Positions 13,901 through 24,231 of a stretch of 64,000 bases of DNA are shown here, one piece after another (the first letter of the stretch is position 1; each line of letters starts with the position of its first letter). Location of the stretch: positions 10,816,885 through 10,880,884 of the forward strand of contig OZ024783.1 in assembly GCA_964017065.1 (NCBI GenBank), read 5' to 3'. The notes under the pieces were generated by a model. The model searched no databases, had not been told where the DNA came from, and worked only from the letters and a program-made list of their open reading frames with translations. Position numbers and translations under genes: made by a program. The stretch comes from Haliclona indistincta (taxonomy: Eukaryota > Porifera > Demospongiae > Haplosclerida > Chalinidae).

Positions 13901-14322
13901 ACCAATCAGGTTGTGCGTCTACGTAACTATAGCTCGTAATAAACCCAAACACTGCCTCAACTTCATAATGAAAACTCACCACACTGATTTTGTGTGACTA
14001 TTCTATCCTCATGGTCAAAAGCAGTTGGACAACGCATCCTATTTAGACACCTTTGCACTGCTCGCCCATACGCTATATAGCAATGGCTAGCGGGTTTTAA
14101 AATTGCATACGTGCGCTGTAACATCACTATAGTAACTCGCTATAAGCACCATATCATACTACAATACAGTCACAACCAACAATTGTTTCTCACCTTATAC
14201 AGCCTGACCACACCTTCTTCCACAGCCCACTACAATGTTGGTTAGTGTGGCTCTGTTGCCTAGCAACAGGATTACAAGCCAGTGCTTGCAGACATACAAA
14301 CAGCCATTGGAAGCACTCTGCC
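1918..14322 (-). CDS. ATM: ATM, middle region, 26 exons
   Basis: Transcript order: 14322-14194, 12152-12092, 11999-11888, 11735-11651, 11576-11475, 11221-11122, 10995-10934, 10887-10788, 10278-10114, 10058-9918, 8729-8655, 8498-8348, 8056-7851, 7472-7437, 7352-7270, 6870-6688, 6226-6096, 6047-5836, 5732-5562, 5406-5249, 5008-4762, 4447-4208, 3723-3430, 3154-3077, 2715-2554, 2077-1918. All have AG/GT borders; phases agree at every junction; 3644 coding bases without a stop. It matches the HEAT-repeat solenoid of human ATM from about residue 545 to 1755. Clear anchors are LWKKVW then LVKVDTEPWKLL, INPLLLRERALCQLE, EDESVNRLASMMATLQ, RWLDEG..KEFYR, FVVELLVRLYETP, VRFVVMDIVHSVIRIIN, HLHSIVSTMVP, LLDPFP and EIERFLSL...EGLRCLR. 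The last exon ends with one base of a codon, so coding continues left of the window. FAT, kinase and FATC domains are not in view. Intron sizes run from 48 bp to 2 kb. Confidence 0.93.
2718..2800. repeat. (GAGG)n tetranucleotide array
   Basis: Uninterrupted GAGG/GGGA units begin 2 bp from the 3' splice site of the ATM exon ending at 2715. On the ATM-coding strand it reads as (CCTC)n and so forms the polypyrimidine tract of that acceptor. Confidence 0.9.
5739..5803. repeat. (GAGT)n/(GGGT)n array
   Basis: Imperfect GAGT and GGGT units start 7 bp from the ATM acceptor at 5733-5734. On the transcribed strand this is a CACT/CACC-rich pyrimidine tract. Confidence 0.85.
9121..9580 (+). pseudogene. 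hAT transposase C-terminal remnant
   Basis: The plus strand encodes a hAT-type C-terminal dimerisation region in two frames. The first frame (about 9121-9324) contains EWEDMTDYAKRYL, IWWKIFNSP and WNNILPLIELIFAF. After a one-base shift near 9322 the second frame (from 9327) continues MSNGRLERVFSKSNRSS and SEDRLDHLVRI, then WWKSKQ. The order and motifs are those of ZNF862/ZBED-like hAT proteins, whose core (SNGRxERxFS) mediates dimerisation. No zinc finger or catalytic core is nearby, so only the 3' end of an element remains. It sits opposite to ATM in the intron between exons 9918-10058 and 8655-8729. The frameshift shows that it is inactive. Confidence 0.8.
11224..11414. repeat. Long (GAGT)n array
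   Basis: About 45 GAGT units with a GGGA-rich leader directly next to the ATM acceptor at 11222-11223. Long SLTH-type open frames read through it on the minus strand are a trivial result of the tetranucleotide and are not genes. Confidence 0.9.
12532..12568. repeat. Short perfect inverted repeat
   Basis: Arms of 14 nt (12532-12545 and 12555-12568) are exact reverse complements around a 9-nt spacer, in the large ATM intron. It could form a small hairpin; no function is evident. Confidence 0.7.
12570..14193. other. ATM intron, no gene seen
   Basis: No exon seen on either strand. It contains short low-copy repeats, for example a CCTAACG-containing tract near 12780-12900 whose wording recurs near 57440-57500. 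Confidence 0.5.
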
Positions 14323-14751
14323 CTGGAATAAATAAACAAACAATTAAAAAATGCAACATACAAAATAATATTTAATGCAAAAATATAATTTATAGATAAA
14401 CTACACTTAGCGCAGGTTACAGGATATACATGAGGCGTCTAATTAATTAACTGACTTGTGTATATCCCTTAACCCAAGGTAGGTGGAGTTTATCTGGTTT
14501 GTATTACAATGCGTGGGTGTCTACACATGCGCATTCTACGCCTCGTACAGCAAGATGGCTAGCTACCTAGCTAGGGTCTCACTGTGCTGAGCTGTATCGA
14601 ATCTACAGACTTTTCCTGGCTAGAGGCGATTGTTTGTTGAGGAACGAGACTTTGCACATCTCTTGGATTTTATATTTAACCTCACAACGATAGTTAGAAG
14701 CGTCTTCTTCCCAAATTCCGAGGCGATATGTATGGGATTTAGACGACTGGC

Positions 14752-15407
14752 AGTCTAGTGCGTTATGACCCTCTACTGCGAAAGAAAAAGGGGAGGGGCC
14801 AAGCGCGGTAGAGGGTCTAGCCAAACTCGCAAGATGATTACTTTCATTACCCGAATTTCGGGTAATGTTATTCACGGTATTATTACGTCAACATACGTCC
14901 TCTGTCACAGAATAAACATGGCGGCCGTTCTTGCATAGTGTAGAAATGCAATCGACACGCTGTGACGAGCTACTACAGTGCAATAACGCCATTGCACGCT
15001 CTCTCTGGGCTACCAAATCTTGCGCCTCTTCGGCAAGACGTTGTTAGTGCAGTTCTCGGTGGAAGAGAGACTTTCTTCGACTCAGGCGTGGTATGGCAAG
15101 TCTCTAGTCTTTATGATATTACCACGGGGTGCCTAGTTCACTTTGAAGGCTGTGGGATACGAGCCTGCTGCAGACCGCTTCTGCAAATCGTCGTAGAAGA
15201 GCAGTACCTGCAGATCGCTGCATCATTTGTCGTAGCGCGTTCACGTGACAATTGCATTTACGTCTGTTGACGTAATAATTACCGTGAATATAGTTAACCG
15301 AAATTCAGGTAATGAACTAATTATCTTGCGAGTTTGGCTAGACCCTCTCCTGCATCTGACCCGCCCCCTTTTTTCTTTTGCGGGAGAGGGTCATAGCGCG
15401 CTAGACT
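14752..15407. mobile_element. Mutator-like element, long TIRs, 11-bp TSD
   Basis: Terminal inverted repeats of about 150 bp: the left end starts AGTCTAGTGCG and the right end is its near reverse complement. Inside the arms both copies keep the words GGGTCTAGCCAAACTCGCAA and TTCACGGTA. The element is flanked by a perfect 11-bp direct repeat, AGACGACTGGC, at 14741-14751 and 15408-15418. Long TIRs with a 9-11 bp target duplication are typical of Mutator-like elements. The 370-bp interior has no transposase but carries a helicase-like fragment. It is non-autonomous. Confidence 0.82.
14962..15160 (+). pseudogene. RecQ-like helicase fragment inside MULE
   Basis: Inside the TIR element one frame reads LRQDVVSAVLGGRETFF, which resembles the region just before motif I of RecQ-family helicases. 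After a one-base shift the adjacent frame reads TQAWYGKSLVFMILPRGA, matching the Walker A (GKS) segment and its usual continuation, then stops. Only motif 0/I is visible. The fragment is too short and broken to be active. It may be captured host sequence or a remnant of an element-encoded helicase; the similarity is judged by eye. Confidence 0.5.
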
Positions 15408-15519
15408 AGACGACTGGCGGTTCCTTTGATGACACCCAATGCATTGTAGAACAAATAATAATAAATAAATAATATTATACAAATAATAATTACAGTAGAC
15501 CTTCGTCAATCTCAACACT

Positions 15520-16150
15520 TTAGCATCTTGTTAGAAAGACAAATCAATTATTAACAAATTTGCTCGGCTTATGAAAACATGCATAATAAATTCACAATTT
15601 ATTTGTGAATTCAGATTAGCGAGGGTCTACTGTTGATACCGTAAATAGGGAAATTTTGTGAGATAAAATTTTTTATGGTAAAATATTTTTGTGGGTCGAC
15701 CAGTCCCACGAAAATATTTTAACATCGAAATGTTATCAGCGTGTATGCAAGCACACACAGCTTCTACACAAAACTGCATTACTATTGCTGCTGAGGCCGA
15801 GATAAAAATCGTTCACCGCCTGCCGTGTTTCTGTATACCGCGTGTATTATTCAATATTCTAATTAACCGAATTCAATATTTCACAAGCACGAGGAGCTAT
15901 AAAACAGAATCTATCTACAATAATGCTGAATAATGTTCCTGAATAAAATAAAGCACCAAAGGTGCAGATGCCTCGGTGCAGTAGCATGTATGCTAGCCTG
16001 CAATTAGCAGATGCATATGACAGCACGTATGCATGCAGTTGATCAATGGAAGCATCAAACAGTTCCATGGAAGCACGCAATGTGCACTGAAGCTGCAGTA
16101 GAAGTGACCAGCAGATCCATGGAAAATTCAGGCAAGCAGCAGATCATAGT
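15520..16150. other. AT-rich stretch, no gene seen
   Basis: Short AT-rich palindromic tracts (for example around 15655-15730, AAAATATTTT words) and no convincing exon. Confidence 0.4.
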
Positions 16151-16159
16151 AACAGTGCT

Positions 16160-16625
16160 ATGGAAGCACAGGCTATAGTGGCAGCTATCCAGCAGCAGCA
16201 GATCATAGCAACAGTGCTATGGAAGCACAGGCTAGTGACAGCTATCCAGCAGCAGCAGATCATAGCAACAGTACTATGGAAGCACAGGCTAGTGACAGCT
16301 ATCCAGCAGCAGCAGATCATAGCAACAGTGCTATGGAAGCACAGGCTATAGTGGCAGCTATCCAGCAGCAGCAGATCATAGCAACAGTACTATGGAAGCA
16401 CAGGCTAGTGACAACTATCCAGCAGCAGCAGCAGATCATAGCAACAGTGCCATGGAAGCACAGGCTAGTGACAGCTATCCAGCAGCAGCAGATCATAGCA
16501 ACAGTACTATGGAAGCACAGGCTAGTGACAGCTATCCAGCAGCAGCAGATTATATAGCAACAGTGCTATGGAAGTGCAGGCTAGTGGCAGCTATCCAGCA
16601 ACTGTACAAGCTGTTGTACAAAAGT
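16160..16625. repeat. Minisatellite, 57-60 bp unit, 8 copies
   Basis: Units begin at 16160, 16219, 16276, 16333, 16392, 16452, 16509 and 16568 (ATGGAAGCACAGGCT). Spacing alternates among 57, 59 and 60 bp, so no single frame stays open across the array, although two frames are locally open (MEAQASDSYPAAADHS or IQQQQIIATVLWKH). It is best treated as a non-coding array. Confidence 0.9.
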
Positions 16626-17011
16626 TGTCTTGAAGCCAAACAGAATAATGCTCAAGTGTAGCTGGGCGTGACTGTAACTGCTCTGCTCGCTCCGGCTCAC
16701 CTGTCGAGCAGCTAAGTGAACTCAAACACGCTTTCGCTCGCTGGTTTCACTGCTGCCAATGGAGTCGCGCGAGCTGTACTATCACAGATCAAGCCTTCAA
16801 GTTGCACTGTAGCCATCTGTAGACAGTTTTGTCTATGAAGTAGGCCCGAGTGCTCAAGACGGCTGTTTAGGTTAGCAAATCGCGCCATAACTTCAAAACA
16901 AAGGCTTTAATAGCAAATCTGTCAAATTTGATTTTCATAAACTATCGAGATCTACCTGTATTGCAAGTTTCAGCGCTTAGTAGCAAGCGGTTGCTGAGAT
17001 ACGCATTGCGA

Positions 17012-17014
<3 letters not shown>

Positions 17015-17042
<28 letters not shown>
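17015..17042. repeat. (CA)n microsatellite
   Basis: About 14 CA dinucleotides. Confidence 0.9.
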
Positions 17043-17046
<4 letters not shown>

Positions 17047-17599
17047 AACAGACTACTGCATGCCTCGTGGCTCCGCCCACACCTCGGCATAACTACTGTT
17101 GTCACACTACACTCCACAAGTTGACATTTTGAGTTGTAATAAATGTGGAACTAATGCTAATGTGTGACAAGTGTGGGATGTGGCGTCTTCTATATTCGAA
17201 AAGTAAGCTAAAACAACAAGAACTAGAGCAATCATTGGATTGAATGTCCTTTCATGTGGAGCACAGCTCCAAGATTATGAAATGGTACCTCTGTATTTAA
17301 AAGAAGTGGTGTTTGTAAGGAAGATGTCATTGAAGAACCCATAGAAAACTGTACTATAGTACCCAAATTGATGATATTTGGTTGTATTGTTCAGGAAAAG
17401 TTCTGCCATGGACTGACCACAAGTTTTATCCTCAGTGCAGCGATAGTAAAGATAGGCCTCAAATGATTGAGTGTCAACAAAAAGAAATCATAGAACTGAC
17501 CACTCTTTCTCTCTTTATACTCTGTTTTTGTGTACTCTCAACTATTTTTGTAGCAAAACCTCATATTCATTCAAAATTAATAATAAGAAATAATGGTAA

Positions 17600-17946
17600 T
17601 GAACCTCCTCCTGCATGAATATTCCAAAGAGTGCTGGCCGGGAGTAGTCTCGTGGGGCCCGACAGATCCTGCTTTCAGACCGTCTGGTCACAACCGCAGT
17701 ACCTAGGAGAATCTCCAGCCTCTCCGGAATGCAATAATTAGGAACTGGCTCATCGAGATGATGAGAGGCCGTGAGTGCGGGAAGGTATAGACTCACAAGA
17801 GACAATCAACGAACAAGGTCGGTGCAGTAAGGTGGCTATAGACATGATGCAGCATCTTCAAAATGTTGTTACGATATGATCGGACAAGGTTGTCATAAAA
17901 TTGACTTTCAACAACAACCATTACTGTGCTTGGATTTCCCTCAATG
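17600..17946 (-). CDS. Unrecognised exon(s), minus strand
   Basis: A good exon candidate spans 17946-17797: acceptor CTGGCAG, 150 bp open, and a strong GTGAGT donor. It encodes a stretch with QFYDNLVRSYRNNILKML and TAPTLFVDCL. Directly after the donor, a different minus frame stays open to about 17600 (VPNYCIPERLEILLG, RAPRDYSRPALFGIFMQEE), which could be the same protein after a frameshift or a separate exon. The phase of the first exon would fit the ATM exon at 14322, but I see no similarity to the missing ATM region. The family is not recognised; it may be a decayed gene. Confidence 0.35.
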
Positions 17947-18118
17947 CTGCCAGCGAACAAACTCAACATTGATAAATACAGGAAGTAAACCAAACAATAA
18001 CATGTCAAAGCTGAGTTCATCTGGGATTCATAAAAAATTATTAGTTGTAGTCAAGTCAAAGTTTGATAGTTCTTAGTTTGGACTACTATGCTTTGAGGAC
18101 TGCTCGGCATTCGTCAAA

Positions 18119-18418
18119 ATGAACATCGTCTTGCTACTGTTGGTACTGTCAATATTACTCATATTCACACTTGCCCTACTGACCTTTGGTAAAAGTCTAT
18201 ACATGTAAAGTGTAAGAAATTTATTGTACTTCAATAGCAGTAATGGTAAACAGGTTATTGTACTTCAATAGCAGCAATGGTAAACAGGTTATTTTCAATA
18301 GGAAATAGAACACATAAAAGAACTACTTCGGTTCAACTCTAAACCACCGGACAAGTACTCACGACATTATGAACAACCCTTCAACAACATAGAACTTAAA
18401 GATTTGTTTGCAAGACAA
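18119..18418 (+). CDS. Secreted or membrane-anchored protein, first two exons
   Basis: Exon 1 (18119-18188) begins with ATG and encodes a near-perfect signal peptide or signal anchor: MNIVLLLLVLSILL and then IFTLALLTF, ending in a GT donor in phase 1. Exon 2 (18309-18418, acceptor AAATAG, donor GTGAGT) restores the phase and encodes HIKELLRFNSKPPDKYSRHY and LKDLFARQ. The 34-bp word at 18221 is tandemly duplicated in the intron. No further exon is clear, because the sequence after 18480 belongs to a transposon-like ORF. The family is unknown; it may be a broken gene. Confidence 0.4.
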
Positions 18419-18479
18419 GTGAGTAATATGCCTGTGTAAGATAGACACTATTGGCTCACTACCTTCTCACGAATTGCAC

Positions 18480-18660
18480 TTAGTCACACAGACACGAGCA
18501 CATCAGAAGGACCAATCGAGTGAAGTCATTAAGCTCCCACCTCCTTTGTCTACATGCAGTCTTTGGATGTGATACAACCTCCCCGTCTTTACGGCATTGG
18601 GAAGGGAAATTCACTCGAAAAGTTCAAGTCAGAAAAATAGTCACTACATCAGAATCAAGA
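18480..18660 (+). pseudogene. Transposon-type ORF fragment (GCDTTS motif)
   Basis: The frame reads SSHLLCLHAVFGCDTTS, and after a one-base shift RLYGIGKGNSLEKFK. HAxxGCDTTS followed by a GxGK segment is a pattern I recognise from uncharacterised repetitive proteins of marine invertebrates. The frameshift and short length indicate a decayed copy. Confidence 0.4.
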
Positions 18661-19259
18661 ATCATAACTCTGAGTGGAATTCAACTCTTGTAAACAGCAG
18701 CGCAGTGAAACATCAACAGAACAAAGATTCATCATTCAATATGTAATGAGTGAAACAGCTATTGATATGAATTCTGACTTTCTTAAAATCCAACAATAAT
18801 AGTGGAAAGCTAGAATCCAAACATCCTAGTCCGTTATCATGGTACCAACTGACGGCAAGTTTGCCAGGCGACGAGGCGAGACAATCTACATTAAAAGCCA
18901 GAGGAATGTGTATAAATTCATCTTAATTTTTACTATTAAAATTTACAAGCTCCCAGCACCTGAAACATCTGTCTTAACAGCATGCTGGTATAATTAACAC
19001 TGTAACTTACATTGCTTTGTAAGCAACATTTTGAAAACGAGAGAATAAGCGAGAAGAGAAGCGCAGTCCATGCAGGTCTTAGCTTGAGAGTTGAGACTCT
19101 TGACCGACATTTCAAACTCCGCCCTATAGTTACCCAGCAAAGACAACATGTGGTTAACCTCCTCTGTCCCAGGTCAGATAGCTCTCTGTTTGTCTCGGTA
19201 TTGCTTCAAACAATTAACAGCTTTCTTAGCTGTTTACACAAGTTCACTGATAAAAAGAA

Positions 19260-19396
19260 TATACAGTACTATGCAATGTGCCATGCACACTAGTGATAGT
19301 GGTGGACCTTTGGTATGTAATCATGACGGGAGATGGGTGGTTCAAGGTATAGTTAAAGCGGGTAGCCGTAATTGTAATAATGGTACAGTTTACTAG
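19260..19396 (+). pseudogene. Trypsin-like serine protease fragment
   Basis: The frame contains SDSGGPLVCNHDGRWVVQGI, the catalytic-serine region of S1 peptidases, preceded by a degraded MQCAMHT (compare the usual MLCAG) and followed by GTVY then a stop where TRV is expected. The first Gly of GDSGG is missing (S instead). Histidine and aspartate regions were not found upstream. Probably a gene relic or an isolated exon. Confidence 0.6.
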
Positions 19397-19599
19397 AGCC
19401 GCCGCCAGAGACAGATTAGCTTCTGCAGAAGTTTCTAGAAGAGGAACTCGAGGATCCTGGTATGATCTTCATAGTGGGCGATGATGCGACCATGCACGAA
19501 GCTTGTGGCTTGGCACATTCGCCAGTCCCGCAAGGTCCCGCCGACATGTCACGCCTTTTTTCACACGTGATCTTAAATTTATGCATAATGGCTCACGAG

Positions 19600-19960
19600 C
19601 AAATGGAAGTCGACAGTAACGAATACGATCCATCTAATCCAGAGACGACAGAGGTGACCGCCAAAACAAAGCTTCTACTGTTAAATCGAGCGTTTGGAAG
19701 TTGTTCATCAAGGTTACGATTGGCACGAAAAGGAAGGCAGAATGCAACGTGTGCTCGAAGAAGCTGGCGTATTGCGGTGGGACTACAAACCTATGGGATC
19801 ATTTAAAGCTTCATCCACTACAACACGAGCGAGTTTATAAAGCAGAGAGTGCACCTGGCAGTGGACAAAGATCACTCGACAGTATGTTCAAGTCGAAGCG
19901 TTGCAATGATAATAATGAAATAATGAACATGGGCAGGCAAAGGTTCGAAGTATTCGAATA
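19600..19960 (+). pseudogene. BED zinc finger of a hAT-type transposase
   Basis: From about 19680, in the third frame, the protein SVWKLFIKVTIGTKRKAEC continues CNVCSKKLAYCGGTTNLWDH and LKLHP. This has the CxxC...HxxxxH spacing and the TTNLxxHL signature of BED fingers found at the N-terminus of ZBED/hAT transposases, with the usual LDSMF further on. An upstream frame (from 19588, MAHEQMEVDSNEYDPSN) leads into it with a frame change near 19675. The frame ends at 19961; no catalytic core follows. Confidence 0.65.
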
Positions 19961-20029
19961 AATTCGACTTGAAGGTTCGAAAGCACTTTTTTAGCCTTCG
20001 ACCCAGCCCTAACACACAGAATATAACCT

Positions 20030-22600
20030 TGATGAGCATAAAATGCTAAAGTAGACAAGACCTCAATATCGAGGTTTGAGTCAGACAGAAGTGTTCCGAG
20101 GCTCTCTGATAATTACTCGTAGTTATTATAGTTATAGCATTACGATAGGAGCAAGTCGAATTATTGTTTTATCATCATCAATGTCATCAACATAGTTATT
20201 AGTTCATGCTCAATACGAAAGAGTCATAAGAGCTGTCTTACATGTAGATGCACCATCATCATCTTGTCATAACCATCACACATGTCATCATGTATTAACG
20301 ATATCATCAGCGGCAAATCATCATTGTATCGTTATTGAATAAGAGGTACGAGTCTGTCCCAAGTAACACGGTATCCAGTGACTATCAATCACTCGTTCGC
20401 ATAATCATGTCATATAATAAACCCATTCAGTAAGATAAGATGCCAAATCTGCTGTTGACAAGGGAAAACCCCACGCTGTCAGTGTGTACAATGTATAGTG
20501 GGTGTCTGTTATACAAAGGTTAGACAACTACTGACAAGGTTTCCATACTTACAGCAGGCTTGCTAATACTACCTATGCAACCAGCTTGACCCTGTGCCAA
20601 AAGGACTAGGTTGACAACATGACAGAAAGTGGCAACGTTAGATCACAGTGGCAGCTGTTTATGGAACTGAAAACTGCAACCACTTCTCCAATGACTTGAG
20701 CAAGTTAATTGTGATTCTCGAGATTATAACATTAGAATTTATGATGAGCATAAAATGCTAAAGTAGACAAGACCTCAATATCGAGGTTTGAAGTGTTTAG
20801 GCTCCGAGGCTCTCTGATAACTACTATGAGGCTCACTGATAATTACTCGTCCATAATTGTTTTGAGTTATATAGTTAAGCAGCACTACAGTTACAAACTC
20901 TCAGGATTTTCCGTTCATGAATAATCATTCAACAAATAACAAAGTATAATTTCTCGCAGAATTACTGGACATTGATGATGTTGTTGAAGAAGCCAGTACA
21001 GCAGCAATGCATAAGTCATGACGCGAACATAGTCGCGGTAATGGATCTTCAAGATATCAAGACATGCTTCAGATGTAGCGCCAGGGTGGAACCTGCAACC
21101 CCGCCATTCGTAAGATGTTCTAAGATACTTGCAATACTTCACAGCTTTACGTCTTGTGTCACAGACAGGTCAGGTGGAAAGCTTCTATTCAACTCGCATC
21201 GTAATCCCACTTGTATGATAATTCTGAAAGTTCGTGATTCTATATTGTAAGAGATGGTAGAGGGTGTGGTCACAGGGAGGAACTTGCTATCTCTACCTTC
21301 TTTCAAAGAAGTGCTGTATGATGAAGTCGAAAACTCAGTTTTGGAAATAAAAAAGCAGTGTCAGCCGTACAACCTAACTGAATTGTATCTGCTGAAATAG
21401 CAAGTCGAGTACCAAAGAACACGACACACACGATTGCCTGGACTCAAATGGCATCATTTGGGCTTAAAGGGTTAACTTATTAACTATAACTGAGCAATAC
21501 AGACACTTTAAATCCGACAATGGTACTAAAATTATGAGCATTCTCTGTAAAGCATGAGAAATAGAAAAGGCATTGTTGTTAACAAAAAAACTTAGTCTAT
21601 CGAGCTAGACCCATAACTCCATTGTGGAGATTAATTACATCTCTTTATCCTCTGTAGAGACAAGTATCTGCCAAGAACAGTCACATGTTGCTGTTCACAG
21701 AGTGCAAAGAATCAGGAACACTTGCTAGTGTTTGATGCACATGTTTTAATAATTTATTACATGTGTATTGATTATTTAATAACCCTTTTTAAAGCACGGT
21801 TGATGTAATTATCTTTGATACTATAATTTATGTAAAACACCAGAGTTGATTGATTTATAACATACCTTCAGGCTTGGTCAAGAATTAGCTGTGTTCATAG
21901 CCATTAAATACATGTGCGATATAAGGCTTTGATATTAACCTGGTATACACTATAAACAGCAACACTAACTGCTATCACCGGCTAGAGTATTACACTGCTT
22001 TCTCAATTTCTGATTTGAAAATTGACAGTGCCATGGAAGAATGCGTTCACCATGAATGAGGTTTGAGGCTTTCGAATGGTACTTCCCTTGAACACATGTT
22101 AATAGGTTACACCTAAATTTGGTTACACCTAAATTTTTTGTGTATAATTCACAATGTGGTATTAATGTAAGAACAATCTTTTGTCTTTCCCTACAACTTC
22201 AAAGGAACTAAAAAAATAAAAATTCTAACAGAAGAAAATTCTAAACTAAAAGAAAATTTAAGGTGCGATTGGTATAGAGGATGACCGTGATTCAAGATTG
22301 AAAATGATCGTGCAAACGATTTAAAAAAACTTCTTGAACAAAGGTTCTCGAACTCTTCGAAATCCTACATAACAATCACCGTGATTCAAACTATCTTTGC
22401 TCTATTCAATGTGTTTCACTATATAGAAACCACTTTAGACAAGAACTCAAAGAACTCTATGGAGATTAACTCTGTGGAGATTAATTACATCTCTTATCTT
22501 CTGTAGGAGACAAATTTCTGCCGTGCTGCACTAAGTCAAGGAGTGCAGTGGAATGCTGCTGTATACAGCCATCTAAGAGCTTCAGCTCAGAAAATTATCG
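20030..22600. repeat. Dispersed repeat, copy 1
   Basis: Several hundred-base blocks recur in the same order at 26170-27188 and 30004-31300. Shared words include GATGAGCATAAAATGCTAAA (20035, 20744, 30499, and diverged at 26631), CCAAAAGGACTAGGTTGACA, CAGCACTACAGTTACAAACT and CACACACGATTGCCTGGACT. Copy 1 has an internal duplication of the first word. At the 3' side an ORF remnant (ending SLGLKGLTY in the other copy) is visible. No terminal repeats were identified. Confidence 0.75.
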
Positions 22601-23470
22601 GAGCAATCCTAGATGGCTGATGGCTAGATGGCTGAAGAAAACATCAAAACAGTAAAGACCTGGGGAATGCCTCTCTGAGAATTGCCATCTTTGATTTTCG
22701 ACATTGAGCAGTGATTTAAATGGACTGGTTGCAAGCATGGTTAAATCCAGTTAAAATAGCGAAGATATAAGCTATAATTTGTTTTCAGCCAATATCATCT
22801 TGATATTGAAATATTGTCATCCTGAATTGCAGTCAATCAAAGTGAGAATAGTCACCAGCAAAGTACCACACCGCCTTATATGGCAGTGTGGTACGAAATT
22901 CCAGCACCAATGCTAGAATTCGCAGACGCTATAATATACGCCCTTGTAGACTTCACTACTAAAATAAAGACTCGAAGGACCAGAGTAAAGCACTGTGTCT
23001 CTGTAAAACTCAGTTCAACCACCTACATCTTAGTGTATTTCCTTGTTATGTCATTTATCATTAATTTTTTTCCTTCGTCACGTCAAAAAAAAGACTTAAC
23101 TTATTGTTACTTACTAGACATATTGTTTAATTTTTTTAGTAATAAAATTTACAGGCTACCAGCATCTAAAACATCTGAAACATAATGTCGATCAACTTTC
23201 TTTATTATTTATTTTTGCTTGTAAAATTTGCATTCGCATTTGTTTCATCACTCCAACAAAGGCTTATGACACAAGCACTTGCTTCCAGCTGAAGTGATTG
23301 TATTAGTAGGAATTATAATGCTGCTGCCAGTATCTCCAAAGCAAGCAGCTGAAAGTGCTCAAGCAGTGCTCCAGTGTCTTTGGTACCTCTTCGTCCTAAG
23401 AAGGATTGGATGAAGAGTCAGTCTGTTTTAGAGAGTGGGTGCTTTATGCTGTTTTCACTGTTCTATAGGA
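22601..23470. other. No clear gene
   Basis: Low-complexity AT-rich DNA. The words AAAATTTACA then CAGC and ATCTGAAAC near 23146 also occur near 18940, which suggests the 3' end of an unrecognised repeat. Confidence 0.4.
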
Positions 23471-23488
23471 GTATAATACTAGACGAGG

Positions 23489-23980
23489 AACCAGAAAAGA
23501 AGAAAGAATGAAGGTGATGATGAAGGTGTGGACCCTGTGATCGTGTTCCTCTTGGGTCCCTCAGAGCATATTCACCATTGTATTCAACTGCCATCATCAC
23601 CTGTTCAGGTTGGTCGTGATCCTGAGGAATCCTTCATTAACACTACTACTTGGATTCATGAGACAATTACAAACCTCCCTGGCTTTCAAGACTCATATAG
23701 CTGCCTCCCTGCAATGACATTTACACCAGGCCAACAAGGCGCCACTGCTCTCCGTCATTTTACATACCCAAGAATGCCATTGGTATTCCAAAAAATGGAT
23801 GTGCCGATGTGTGCTGCCGTGACAGCTGAATTTGCCAACCCTCAATGGAGAGCCGAGGCAGTGGCAGCAGGAGTATCTCTTGGAACAATAGTGATAGCAG
23901 GACGCACTCCACCAACATCAGCATACATCTCCTTCAGGACAAGATCTTATGGACCAATTTTAGGAGTGGCTGGAATATGA
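23489..23980 (+). CDS. Hypothetical terminal exon
   Basis: An open frame follows an acceptor-like ATACTAG and ends at TGA 23978-23980. It encodes NQKRRKNEGDDEGVDP, then a hydrophobic GPSEHIHHCIQL, PVQVGRDPEESF, and near the end WRAEAVAAGVSLGTIVIAG and ISFRTRSYGPILGV. The composition is typical of real coding sequence and there is no stop for about 160 codons. No family is recognised and no upstream exon could be assigned. Confidence 0.35.
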   Translation, partial: NQKRRKNEGDDEGVDPVIVFLLGPSEHIHHCIQLPSSPVQVGRDPEESFINTTTWIHETITNLPGFQDSYSCLPAMTFTPGQQGATALRHFTYPRMPLVFQKMDVPMCAAVTAEFANPQWRAEAVAAGVSLGTIVIAGRTPPTSAYISFRTRSYGPILGVAGI

Positions 23981-24231
23981 TTACTTAGTGTTCACATGCA
24001 GTTAACACTCTTCTTATTGACTTCCCCAATGGAGTATTAGCATGTATTATCAGCTGTTGCTTAGCTCATTTCTCTCACTTTTTCTCCATGTGTTGTGGCA
24101 CAGCTCTTTCATTATCTTTCTCATGTTGTTTCCTTCTATTTCTCCTCCCTCCCCTAAAAAAATGTACAGCCAATTGTGTGTCATGGAGGGGGACATGGCT
24201 CTTTTCTTTTCAGACGATTCAGACAGGATGT

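Noticed and set aside
16160..16660. Q-rich and MEAQASDS-type repeat proteins
   Set aside because: Unit length alternates 57, 59 and 60 bp, so no frame stays open through the array; best seen as a minisatellite.
17600..17946. Missing ATM exon
   Set aside because: Phases would fit the exon at 14322, but the protein shows no similarity to ATM residues before the LWKKVW region.
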